This document shows, one piece after another, positions 1 to 7,441 of a stretch of DNA of 28,990 nt (position 1 is the stretch's first letter; each line of letters begins with the position of its first letter). The translations under genes were made by a program, and so were the position numbers. Below the pieces are notes generated by a model. The model saw nothing but the letters and a program-made list of their open reading frames with translations, did not search any database and had not been told where the DNA came from. Origin of the DNA: DATCLS01 sp036563805 (GTDB taxonomy: Bacteria > Actinomycetota > Acidimicrobiia > Acidimicrobiales > VFJN01); NCBI GenBank assembly GCA_036563805.1, contig DATCLS010000086.1:1-28990 (forward strand), written 5' to 3'.

Positions 1-86
1 ATCCCAGAAACAAACGTGTTACACAGTTGACCGGCACAAGCCCCACGACGCGACAGGGTTGCGGGGCATGACATAGTTGGGGACCT

Positions 87-1376
87 ATGGCCACAACCAC
101 TTCGTCGCCGACCTCCGAGGGCGGCACGCCGGACTTCACGATCGTCCTGCGCGGCTACGAACGTACGCAGGTCGACATGTACATCGAGCGTTTGCAGGCG
201 CGCATCGATGAGCTGTCCGAACTAGCCAAGAACGCGAAGTCGGGCACGAGCGACGCCCGCGATCGCATCGCGGAGCTCGAACGGAAGGTGGCCGAGCAAG
301 CCAAGCAGCTCGAGCAGCGCGCCCAGCCGACGCTCTCTGGCCTCGGTACCCGCGTCGAGCAGCTCCTGCGCCTGGCCGAGGAGCAGGCCAACGAGCACCG
401 AGAAGAGGCCAAGCGCGAGGCCGACAAGCTCGTGGCCGCTGCGCACCTCGAGTCGAAAGAAGTGGTGGAGAAGGCCCGGGCGGTGGCGGCTGCGGTCAAG
501 ACCGCCGCCGAGCGCGAGGCCAAGGCCACGCGCGACTCGGCCGAGCGCGAGGCCAACGAGCTGCGCCAGTCGACCAAGCGCGAGGTCGACATCATGCGCT
601 CCGAGGCGGAGCGCGAGACGAGCCAGCTGCGGGCGGTCACCGACCACGAGGTCGCCGAGCACCGGGCGACGGCCGAGCGCGACATCGCCACGCTGCGGGC
701 CACGGCCGAGCGCGAGATCATCGAGATGCGCAACGTCGCCGCCCGCGAGGCCGAGGAGAAGCGGGCCGCCGCCTCCAAGCTGCTGACCAAGGCCAAGGAG
801 AAGCGCGAGGCCGAGCTCCAGGCCCTCGAGCTCGAGCTGGCCGAGCGGCGCGAGAAGGCGGAGCGCGAGGAGAGCGAGCGCCACGAGGCCGCGGTCGCCC
901 AGACGCAGAAGCTTGTCGCCGACGCCGAGCAGCGGGCGAAGGAGGCCGAGAAGCGGGCGAAGGAGGCCGAGCAGCGGGCGGAGCAGCGCCGGGCCGAGAG
1001 CGAGGCCGAGTCGGCCGAGATCATCGCCAAGGCCAAGGCGTTCGCCGAGCGCACGGTGGCCGACGCCAAGGCCGAGGCCGAGCAGCTCATCTTCGACGCC
1101 AAGACCCACGCCCAGGTCACCAAGCAGACCGCCGAGCGCGAGGTCGCCGACCTGACCCGCCAGCGCGACGCCGTCACCGCCCAGCTCACGCAGCTGCGCG
1201 AGATGCTGTCCGGGCTGGCCGGCGTCGGGTCGCTGCCGGGCGCCGACGCGGCGGCGAGCGACGCCAACGGCGCCGGGTCGGCCACCAAGGGCAGCAAGAA
1301 GCCCGCGGACAGCGAGGCCAGCGACGATGGCGAGGCCAGCGACGACAGCGACGACAAGGTCCAGGCCGCCGGGTAG
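87..1376 (+). CDS. DivIVA-domain coiled-coil protein
   Basis: This 429-residue protein is probably a cytoskeletal or polar-growth scaffold on the inner face of the membrane. Residues 16-45 carry a DivIVA-like head (FTIVLRGY... then a helix MYIERLQARIDEL). A long Ala/Glu/Arg-rich coiled coil covers about 55-375, and a disordered Asp/Ser/Ala-rich acidic tail covers about 385-429. Residues 141-228 form eight consecutive 11-residue repeats and 280-300 three 7-residue repeats. Actinobacterial relatives by design (DivIVA/Wag31, Scy, FilP) organise tip growth or cell-pole structure; that this one does the same is inference. The ATG at 87 has no clear Shine-Dalgarno site, and a CATAGT at 72-77 could serve as a close -10 for a nearly leaderless mRNA. 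An LLM oxidoreductase gene follows after 30 bp. The opposite-strand open frames are shadows of the repeat. Confidence 0.85.
   Translation: MATTTSSPTSEGGTPDFTIVLRGYERTQVDMYIERLQARIDELSELAKNAKSGTSDARDRIAELERKVAEQAKQLEQRAQPTLSGLGTRVEQLLRLAEEQANEHREEAKREADKLVAAAHLESKEVVEKARAVAAAVKTAAEREAKATRDSAEREANELRQSTKREVDIMRSEAERETSQLRAVTDHEVAEHRATAERDIATLRATAEREIIEMRNVAAREAEEKRAAASKLLTKAKEKREAELQALELELAERREKAEREESERHEAAVAQTQKLVADAEQRAKEAEKRAKEAEQRAEQRRAESEAESAEIIAKAKAFAERTVADAKAEAEQLIFDAKTHAQVTKQTAEREVADLTRQRDAVTAQLTQLREMLSGLAGVGSLPGADAAASDANGAGSATKGSKKPADSEASDDGEASDDSDDKVQAAG
507..770 (+). repeat. Eight in-frame 33-bp (11-residue) repeats
   Basis: Codons 141-228 of the DivIVA-domain gene read as eight uninterrupted 11-residue units. 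The consensus is roughly A-E-R-E-(A/I/V)-x-x-x-R-x-x, for example AEREANELRQS, AERETSQLRAV and AEREIIEMRNV. The DNA copies differ, so the periodicity is held at protein level. Hendecads give a nearly straight or slightly right-handed coiled coil. Confidence 0.85.
924..986 (+). repeat. Three tandem 21-bp (7-residue) repeats
   Basis: Codons 280-300 of the DivIVA-domain gene read AEQRAKE, AEKRAKE and AEQRAEQ. The three 21-bp DNA units are almost identical, unlike the diverged 33-bp units upstream. This suggests recent slippage or duplication, and copy number could vary between strains. Confidence 0.8.
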
Positions 1377-1406
1377 CCCCGGCGGCAGACCGCGTCGCTC
1401 GGCGTC

Positions 1407-2444
1407 GTGAACCCCAAGCTCGGACTGATCGTCGGATACTGGCCGTCGTCGGGCCCTCCGCCCGACGCGGCCGACCAGATCGCCGCGGCCGAGGAGCTCG
1501 GCTTCGACTCGATCTGGACGGCCGAGGCCTACGGGTCCGACTGCTTCACCCCGCTGGCCTGGTGGGGCAGCCGGACCCGGCGGGTCAAGCTCGGCACGGC
1601 CATCACGCAGATGTCGGCCCGCACACCGGCGTCGACGGCCATGACCGCCATCACGCTCGACCACCTGTCGGGCGGGCGGTTCATCCTCGGGCTCGGCGTG
1701 TCGGGCCCCCAGGTCGTCGAGGGCTGGTACGGCCAGCCCTACGCCAAGCCGCTGGCCCGCACCCGCGAGTACGTCGAGATCGTGCGGCGGATCGTGGCCC
1801 GGGAGGGCCCGGTCGAGTTCGCCGGCGAGCACTACACGATCCCGCTGCCGGGCGGCACCGGCCTGGGCAAGCCGCTCAAGTCGATCGTGCGGCCGCTCCG
1901 CACCGACATCCCGATCTACCTGGGGGCCGAGGGGCCGAAGAACGTGGCCCTGGCCGCCGAGATCGCGGACGGTTGGTTGCCCATGTTCTTCTCGCCCAAG
2001 GCCGACGAGTTCTACCGAGCGGCCCTGGCCGAGGGGTTCGCCCGGCCCGGCGCCCGCCGCACGCCCGACGACTTCGAGGTGGCCTGCGTCGTGCCGGTGA
2101 TCCCGGGCGACGACGTCGAGGCGTGCGCCGACCTTCTGCGGCCCAACCTGGCCCTGTACATCGGCGGGATGGGCGCCCGCGACCGCAACTTCCACAAGGA
2201 CGTGTTCGTCCGGCTCGGCTACGAGGCCGAGTGCGAGAAGATCCAGGAGGCCTACCTCGACGGGCGCAAGGCCGACGCCGCGGCCGCCGTGCCCACCGCC
2301 ATGGTCGAGGACGTCTACCTGATCGGCCCGCCGGCCAAGATCCGCGACGAGCTCGAGCGGTGGCGCTCCACCTGCATCACCACGATGCTGGTGGCGGGCC
2401 CGCCGCCGATGCTCCGGCAGATCGCCGAGATCTTCGCCTCGTAG
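1407..2444 (+). CDS. LLM-class F420-dependent oxidoreductase
   Basis: This 345-residue luciferase-like monooxygenase-fold protein probably uses reduced coenzyme F420 for hydride transfer to an unknown substrate in the cytoplasm. The hallmarks are the N-terminal strand (KLGLIVGYW), EELGFDSIWTAEAYGSD near 30-46, TPLAWWGSRTRRVKLGT, the conserved stretch LDHLSGGRFILGLGVSGPQ near 85-102, GWYGQP, and LGAEGPKNVALAAEIADGW near 172-190. The pattern matches the actinobacterial Rv3520c-like F420 subfamily from memory. It starts at GTG 1407, with no strong Shine-Dalgarno site, 30 bp after the coiled-coil gene. It converges with the subtilase gene, leaving 38 bp between stops. The substrate cannot be told from sequence. 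Confidence 0.88.
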   Translation: MNPKLGLIVGYWPSSGPPPDAADQIAAAEELGFDSIWTAEAYGSDCFTPLAWWGSRTRRVKLGTAITQMSARTPASTAMTAITLDHLSGGRFILGLGVSGPQVVEGWYGQPYAKPLARTREYVEIVRRIVAREGPVEFAGEHYTIPLPGGTGLGKPLKSIVRPLRTDIPIYLGAEGPKNVALAAEIADGWLPMFFSPKADEFYRAALAEGFARPGARRTPDDFEVACVVPVIPGDDVEACADLLRPNLALYIGGMGARDRNFHKDVFVRLGYEAECEKIQEAYLDGRKADAAAAVPTAMVEDVYLIGPPAKIRDELERWRSTCITTMLVAGPPPMLRQIAEIFAS

Positions 2445-2482
2445 CGGCCGCTCCGTCGGCGCCGGGCCTGCGCCGCGCCGGG

Positions 2483-3661
2483 CTACGTGTCGCTGTGGAG
2501 CAGCAGGTTGGGCGTGCCGGCCGGGAGGCCGGTGAGGACGTCCGGCGTGGCCGCGCCCACGAGCGCGTCGGTCACGGCCGCCGGCGTCGCCGTCGGGAAC
2601 GCCTCCAGGACCTTGGCCGCTGCCCCGGCGGCGTGGGGCGACGCCATCGACGTCCCGCTGACGGTCCGGGTGGCGGCGTCGCCGGTGATCCAGGCACCCG
2701 TGATGTCGACGCCGGGGGCGACGAGGTCGACGCAGCTGCCGGCGTTGGAGAACGGTGCGAAGCCGTCGTCGCGGTCGCTGGCCGCCACGGTGAGGGCGGC
2801 GGGGAGCCGGGCGGGCGACGTCGAGCAGGCGTCGGCCCCCTGGTTGCCGGCCGCGGCCACGACCGTGACGCCGTCGGCGATCAGCCCGCCGACCGCTGAG
2901 TCGAGCGCGGTGCTGCCGGCGCCGCCGAGGCTCAGGTTGGCCACCGCCGGCTCGCCGGCGTCGTGGTCGGCGACCGCCCAGTCGAGGCCGGCGAGCAGGC
3001 CGGACAGCGTGCCGCCGCCGGTGCAGTCGAGGACCCGCACGCCGACCAGCCGCACGCCCTTGGCCACGCCGTGGGCGGTGCCGCCTACGGTAGAGGACAC
3101 GTGGGTGCCATGGCCGTTGCAGTCGTCGGCCGTCCCGCCGTCGACGGCGTCGAAGCCGGACACGGCCCGGCCCTCGAAGTCCTGATGCGAGAACCGGATG
3201 CCGGTGTCGATGACGTAGGCGGTCACGCCGGCGCCGGTGGCCGTGTACGTGTAGGTGCCGGACAGGGGGAGGGCCCGCTGGTCGATGCGGTCGAGCCCCC
3301 ACGGGGCGTCCGGTTGCTCCGTGGCCACCCGGATCGGGGTGTCGCGCTCGACGGCCCGGACCTCGGGCTCGGCGGCCAGGGCCGCCGCCTCGGCCGGGGT
3401 CAGCCGGGCCGCGTAGCCCCGCAGGGCGGCGCGGTAGACCCGGGTGGGCTGGCGGCCGGTGGCGGCGAGTTGGCCCCGGGCCGTGGCCGGGACCTCGTGC
3501 GGGGCCACCGCCCCCGGCTCGAGCGTGACGACGTAGGCAGCGGCGCCCGGGCCGGTCTCGGGCGACGTCGCCCCGGGATCGGCCCCGGCCGGCGCGCCGG
3601 CGGCCACCGTCCCCGCCGCCACCGCCAACGCCACGAGCACGCGGGCCATCGCTCGGTTCAT
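2483..3661 (-). CDS. Secreted subtilisin-like serine protease (peptidase S8)
   Basis: This 392-residue exported endopeptidase runs as signal peptide (about 1-27, ending AGADPG), an inhibitor I9-type propeptide (about 40-107), then the catalytic domain. The triad is visible: Asp152 (VIDTGI), His184 (NGHGTHV) and Ser338 (SGTSMASPHAAG). The oxyanion Asn is Asn273 (AAGNQG). The order and the WGLDRIDQ...YTYTATGAGV lead-in resemble the proteinase K/aqualysin branch. No cell-wall anchor or C-terminal extra domain is present, so a soluble secreted enzyme is likely. I chose ATG 3661 because an AGGGGGA ribosome site lies just upstream and a signal peptide follows. A longer open frame back to 3988 would overlap the importer gene and promoter and is unlikely. 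The gene diverges from the peptide importer, so it could supply that importer with peptides (inference). Confidence 0.92.
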   Translation of the reverse strand: MNRAMARVLVALAVAAGTVAAGAPAGADPGATSPETGPGAAAYVVTLEPGAVAPHEVPATARGQLAATGRQPTRVYRAALRGYAARLTPAEAAALAAEPEVRAVERDTPIRVATEQPDAPWGLDRIDQRALPLSGTYTYTATGAGVTAYVIDTGIRFSHQDFEGRAVSGFDAVDGGTADDCNGHGTHVSSTVGGTAHGVAKGVRLVGVRVLDCTGGGTLSGLLAGLDWAVADHDAGEPAVANLSLGGAGSTALDSAVGGLIADGVTVVAAAGNQGADACSTSPARLPAALTVAASDRDDGFAPFSNAGSCVDLVAPGVDITGAWITGDAATRTVSGTSMASPHAAGAAAKVLEAFPTATPAAVTDALVGAATPDVLTGLPAGTPNLLLHSDT

Positions 3662-3748
3662 CCGGGGTCCCCCTGGTCGGCGAGCACTGTCCGTCACCGT
3701 TCCCGATCCGGCCCGGGTTATCCGTTCTTGACGATCTGCTAACTCCTG

Positions 3749-3777
3749 TTGACAGCGGTCCAGTCCGCTCGTAGGTT
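3749..3777 (+). promoter_or_regulatory. Putative promoter of the peptide importer operon
   Basis: TTGACA at 3749-3754, a 17-nt spacer and TAGGTT at 3772-3777 form a good housekeeping-sigma promoter, with transcription expected to start near 3784. It lies in the divergent gap between the subtilase and the binding-protein gene, about 65 nt before the chosen GTG start. Confidence 0.6.
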
Positions 3778-3848
3778 GCGGTTCGCGCGGTGTGACCGAC
3801 GTCACCGGGGGGATGACGCACGCCGCCACTCCGAAGGGGGGCGATCTC

Positions 3849-5477
3849 GTGGCTGGACCGGCGACAGGTGCTCGATGGGTCAGGCGCGTCGCCGCGGTCG
3901 CCGCGCTGGCGGTCCTCGCGGCCGCCTGCGGCGGCGGGGGCGACGACGACACGGGCGGCGGGGGAGCCGGCGACGAGGGGACGCCCACGCCCGGTGGTCG
4001 GGTCGTCTACGGCCTGGAGGCGGAGACGATCGACGGCTGGTGCCTGCCCGAGGCCCAGCTGGCCATCGCCGGGATCATGGTCGCCCGGACCATCTACGAC
4101 ACCCTGACCCGGCCCACCAGCGAAGGCACCTACGAGCCCTGGCTGGCCGAGTCGGTCGAGCCCAACGACGACTACACCGAGTGGACGATCACCCTGCGGG
4201 AGGGCGTGACGTTCCACGACGGCAGCGAGCTGAACGCCGAGGTGGTGAAGAACAACCTCGACGCCTATCGGGGCCAGTACCCGACCCGCGAGCCGCTGCT
4301 GTTCACGTTCGTGTTCGACAACGTCGCCAACGTCGAGGTCGTCGACCCGATGAGCGTGCGGGTCACGATGAACGAGCCCTGGGTCGACTTCGACGCCTAC
4401 CTGTGGGGCAGCGGCCGGCTCGGGATCATGGCCCAGGCCCAGCTGGACGACACCCGGACCTGCGCCGAGAACCTGATCGGCACCGGCCCGTTCATGATCC
4501 AGGAGTGGGTGCCCAACCAGCGCCTCGTCGCCGAGAAGAACCCCGACTACTGGGCGACCGACGACGAGGGCAACCAGCTCCCGTACCTGGACGAGATCGA
4601 GTTCCGGCCCATCGTCGAGGTGTCGCAGCGGCTCAACGCCCTCCAGTCGGGCGAGATCAACGCCATGCACACCAGCGACCCCGAGACGATCACCGAGCTC
4701 CACAACCAGCGGGACGCCGGCTCGATCAACCTGACCGAGACCACCGACTTCGGCGAGGTCACCTACACGCTGCTCAACACCTCGCGACCGCCGTTCGACA
4801 ACCCGATCGCCCGCCAGGCCGTCGCCCACGCCACCGACTTCGAGGAGTACAACTCGATCATCGGGCACGACCTGCTGACGCAGGCCAGCGGGCCGTTCGC
4901 CCCGGGCAACGTCGGCAACCTCGACGACACCGGGTTCCCGACCTACGACCCCGAGGAAGCCGAGCAGCTGGTACAGCAGTACGAGGACGAGACGGGCCAG
5001 CCGCTGCGGTTCACCTACACGACCACCCAGGCCGAGGCCACCATCCGGGCCGGCCAGCTGCTCGAGCAGCAGTGGGAGGAGGTCGGCATGGAGGTCGACA
5101 TCGTCACGGTCGACCAGTCGACCCAGATCGACACGGCCATCAGCGGCGACTTCCAGGCCATCGCCTGGCGCAACCACCCGGGCGGCGACCCGGACACCCA
5201 GTACGTGTGGTGGGAGTCGAGCTACCCGACCAACTTCGGCCGCATCAACGACCCGGAGATCGACCGGCTGCTCAACGAGGGTCGGACCACGCCCGACCCG
5301 GACGAGCGCCAGCAGATCTACGAGAACCTGAACCGGCGGTTCGGCGAGCAGGCCTACAACCTGTGGCTCTCCTACACGCTGTGGAGCGTGGCGACGGCGC
5401 CCGACGTCCACGGCGTGGACGCCGGCGCCGGCCTGGCCGTCGGGCATCCGGTCGAGACCCTCTGGGTCGAGCAGTAG
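3849..5477 (+). CDS. Peptide/solute-binding lipoprotein of an ABC importer (family 5 SBP)
   Basis: This 542-residue extracellular binding protein (DppA/OppA family) is expected to capture ligand for the permease encoded downstream. A lipoprotein signal occupies residues 1-27 (basic WVRR, a hydrophobic core, LAAA then Cys27), followed by a Gly/Asp linker to about 46. The SBP_bac_5 fold follows: YDTLTRPTSEGTYEPWLAESVEPNDD, then TITLREGVTFHDGSELNAEVV, and later GTGPFMIQEWVPNQRLVAEKNPDYW. I chose GTG 3849 because AAGGGGGG lies 7 nt upstream and it gives a normal-length signal peptide. In-frame starts at 3792 (GTG) and 3813 (ATG) would add a non-signal extension. Forty base pairs separate it from the permease gene. 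The ligand may be peptides, but family 5 proteins also bind nickel, sugars and opines. Confidence 0.9.
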   Translation: MAGPATGARWVRRVAAVAALAVLAAACGGGGDDDTGGGGAGDEGTPTPGGRVVYGLEAETIDGWCLPEAQLAIAGIMVARTIYDTLTRPTSEGTYEPWLAESVEPNDDYTEWTITLREGVTFHDGSELNAEVVKNNLDAYRGQYPTREPLLFTFVFDNVANVEVVDPMSVRVTMNEPWVDFDAYLWGSGRLGIMAQAQLDDTRTCAENLIGTGPFMIQEWVPNQRLVAEKNPDYWATDDEGNQLPYLDEIEFRPIVEVSQRLNALQSGEINAMHTSDPETITELHNQRDAGSINLTETTDFGEVTYTLLNTSRPPFDNPIARQAVAHATDFEEYNSIIGHDLLTQASGPFAPGNVGNLDDTGFPTYDPEEAEQLVQQYEDETGQPLRFTYTTTQAEATIRAGQLLEQQWEEVGMEVDIVTVDQSTQIDTAISGDFQAIAWRNHPGGDPDTQYVWWESSYPTNFGRINDPEIDRLLNEGRTTPDPDERQQIYENLNRRFGEQAYNLWLSYTLWSVATAPDVHGVDAGAGLAVGHPVETLWVEQ

Positions 5478-5517
5478 CGGAGGTGCTCGCCGAGACGGGA
5501 AAAAGGGGGGAACACGG

Positions 5518-6468
5518 GTGAAGGCCGTCGCACGCCGCCTGCTCCACCTGCTGGTCGTCCTGTTCTTCGTCACGCTGTTCGTGGCGCTGCTGACCAGCAT
5601 GCTGCCGGGCGACCCGACCGACGCCATCGCCGGCTTCGCCAGCGAGGAGCAGAAGGCCGAGCTGCGGGAGGACCTCGGGCTCGACGACCCGGTCTGGGTC
5701 CAGTACGGGCGGTGGATCAGCGGCTTCGTCACCGGCGACCTGGGCGGGTACTACAGCGTGACCGGCGAGCGGCCCGTGATGGACCGGGTGCGCGAGGCGC
5801 TGCCCGTGTCCCTCCAGCTCATGGTCGAGGCGCAGATCCTGGCGCTGCTCATCGCCATCCCGCTCGGCGTGTACAGCGCCTACCGGGCCGGCTCCCGGTT
5901 CGACCGGGCGACCAGCGCCACGCTGTTCGGCTTCCTGGCGTTGCCCAACTTCGCCCTCGCCCTCGTGCTCGCCTACTACGTCGGCGTCGAGCTCGGGTGG
6001 CTGCCGGTGAGCGGCTACGTGGCGCCCGCCGACGACCTGTTGGAGCACGTCCGGCGCATGGCGCTGCCCGCCATCAGCCTGGCCGTCGGGCAGATCGCCG
6101 TGTACATGCGGCTCCTGCGCAGCGACATGATCGCCACGCTGCAGGAGGACTTCATCACGATGGCCAAGGCCAAGGGCATCCCGCCGTCGCACGTCCTGTG
6201 GCGGCACGCCCTGCGGCCCTCGAGCCTGACGCTGCTCACCGTGGCCGGCCTCAACGTCGGCACGCTGATCGGCGGGGCGGTGATCATCGAGGTGATCTTC
6301 TCGCTGCCGGGGATGGGCACGCTGCTGTTCGAGGCCATCCAGGCCCGGCAGTACATCGCCCTCCAAAGCCTCGTGGCGATCATCGCCGTGGGCTACGTGC
6401 TCATCAACTTCCTGGTCGACGTCCTCTACGCGGTACTGGACCCGAGGATCCGCCATGCCACCGCCTGA
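5518..6468 (+). CDS. ABC importer permease, DppB/OppB type
   Basis: This 316-residue inner-membrane protein forms half of the translocation path. An N-terminal membrane helix (LLHLLVVLFFVTLFVALLTSM) precedes a periplasmic-type loop containing LPGDPTDA and LREDLGLDDPVWVQYGRWI, typical of DppB. The remaining membrane helices follow. The cytoplasmic EAA coupling loop is near 215-235 (MAKAKGIPPSHVLWRHALRPS). Length is normal for the family. The start is GTG 5518, preceded by AAAAAGGGGGG. The end overlaps the next permease gene by 14 nt. Confidence 0.92.
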   Translation: MKAVARRLLHLLVVLFFVTLFVALLTSMLPGDPTDAIAGFASEEQKAELREDLGLDDPVWVQYGRWISGFVTGDLGGYYSVTGERPVMDRVREALPVSLQLMVEAQILALLIAIPLGVYSAYRAGSRFDRATSATLFGFLALPNFALALVLAYYVGVELGWLPVSGYVAPADDLLEHVRRMALPAISLAVGQIAVYMRLLRSDMIATLQEDFITMAKAKGIPPSHVLWRHALRPSSLTLLTVAGLNVGTLIGGAVIIEVIFSLPGMGTLLFEAIQARQYIALQSLVAIIAVGYVLINFLVDVLYAVLDPRIRHATA

Positions 6469-7441
6469 GTCCTTCTCCGGAGCCTCCAGTGGCGCCGGGA
6501 GCGCCACGCCCACCCTCGCCGGCCCACCCACAACCGTGCCCCCGGCCGACACGGCCGCGCTGGCCGGCGCCGAAGGCGCGGCGACCGCCGGCGAGCGCGC
6601 CCAGCGGCTGGGGTGGGGCGCCAAGCTGGCGATCGGCTGGCTGGTGCTGGTCGTGGCCGCCGCCCTGCTCGCCCCGGTGCTGCCCCTCGACGACCCCTAC
6701 GAGCCGGTCGGCGCCATCGCCCGCCAGGGCCCGGGCACCGACGGCCACGTCCTCGGCGGCGACAGCCTCGGGCGCGATCTGCTCAGCCGCCTGGTGTGGG
6801 GGGCGCGCATGTCGCTGCTCATCAGCGTCACGTCCGTGCTGCTGGGCATGGTGCTCGGCGGGCTGCTCGGCCTGCTGGCCGGCTACTTCCGGGGCCGCCT
6901 CGACAAGGCGTTCGTCGGGGTGTTCGACGTGCTGCTCTCGTTCCCGCAGCTCATCCTGGCGCTCACGCTCGTCACCGTGTACGCCACCGGCGAGGGGGTG
7001 AGCAGCACTCGCCGGATCACCGTGCTCATCTTCGCCCTCGGCGTCGTGTCGATCCCCGTGCTGGGGCGCATCACCCGCGCCACGACCCTGACCTGGTCGC
7101 AGCGCGACTTCGTGCACGCCGCCCGGGCGATGGGGGCCCGCAATCGCTCGATCATGTTCGGGGAGGTCCTGCCCAACGTGCTGCCGGCCATGTTCTCGAT
7201 CGCCCTGCTCGGCATCGCCGTGGTGATCGTCGCCGAGGGCGGGCTCAGCCTGCTGGGGGTCGGCGTCCAGCTGCCGACGCCGTCCTGGGGCAACATCATC
7301 GCCGAGGGGCGGGGCAGCCTGCGCGACGCCCCGCACATCGTGCTCGCCCCCACGGTGGCGATCTTCCTCACCGTGCTGGCGCTCAACTACCTGGGCGACG
7401 TCGTGCGCGCCCGGTTCGACGTGCGGGAGAGCGCTCTGTGA
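6455..7441 (+). CDS. ABC importer permease, DppC/OppC type
   Basis: This 328-residue inner-membrane protein is the second permease of the importer. Residues 1-50 form a Pro/Ala/Ser/Thr-rich cytoplasmic extension not needed for the fold. A membrane helix (LAIGWLVLVVAAALLAPVL) and the DppC loop GGDSLGRDLLSRLVWGARMS follow. The EAA loop is AARAMGARNRSIMFGEVLPN, and the remaining helices include a C-terminal APTVAIFLTVLALNYLGD. The ATG at 6455 lies inside the end of the preceding gene, so the two are translationally coupled. The stop overlaps the next start as GTGA. Confidence 0.92.
   Translation: MPPPESFSGASSGAGSATPTLAGPPTTVPPADTAALAGAEGAATAGERAQRLGWGAKLAIGWLVLVVAAALLAPVLPLDDPYEPVGAIARQGPGTDGHVLGGDSLGRDLLSRLVWGARMSLLISVTSVLLGMVLGGLLGLLAGYFRGRLDKAFVGVFDVLLSFPQLILALTLVTVYATGEGVSSTRRITVLIFALGVVSIPVLGRITRATTLTWSQRDFVHAARAMGARNRSIMFGEVLPNVLPAMFSIALLGIAVVIVAEGGLSLLGVGVQLPTPSWGNIIAEGRGSLRDAPHIVLAPTVAIFLTVLALNYLGDVVRARFDVRESAL

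Noticed and set aside
155..1417. Long minus-strand open frames opposite the coiled-coil gene, including one running 222-5732
   Set aside because: They are antisense shadows created by GC-rich codons: compositions are Ser/Arg/Leu- or Gly/Arg/Val-rich with no domains, and they overlap well-supported genes.
3662..3988. N-terminal extension of the subtilase frame
   Set aside because: It would overlap the importer promoter and gene and place the signal peptide internally. ATG 3661 has a ribosome site and starts a good signal peptide.
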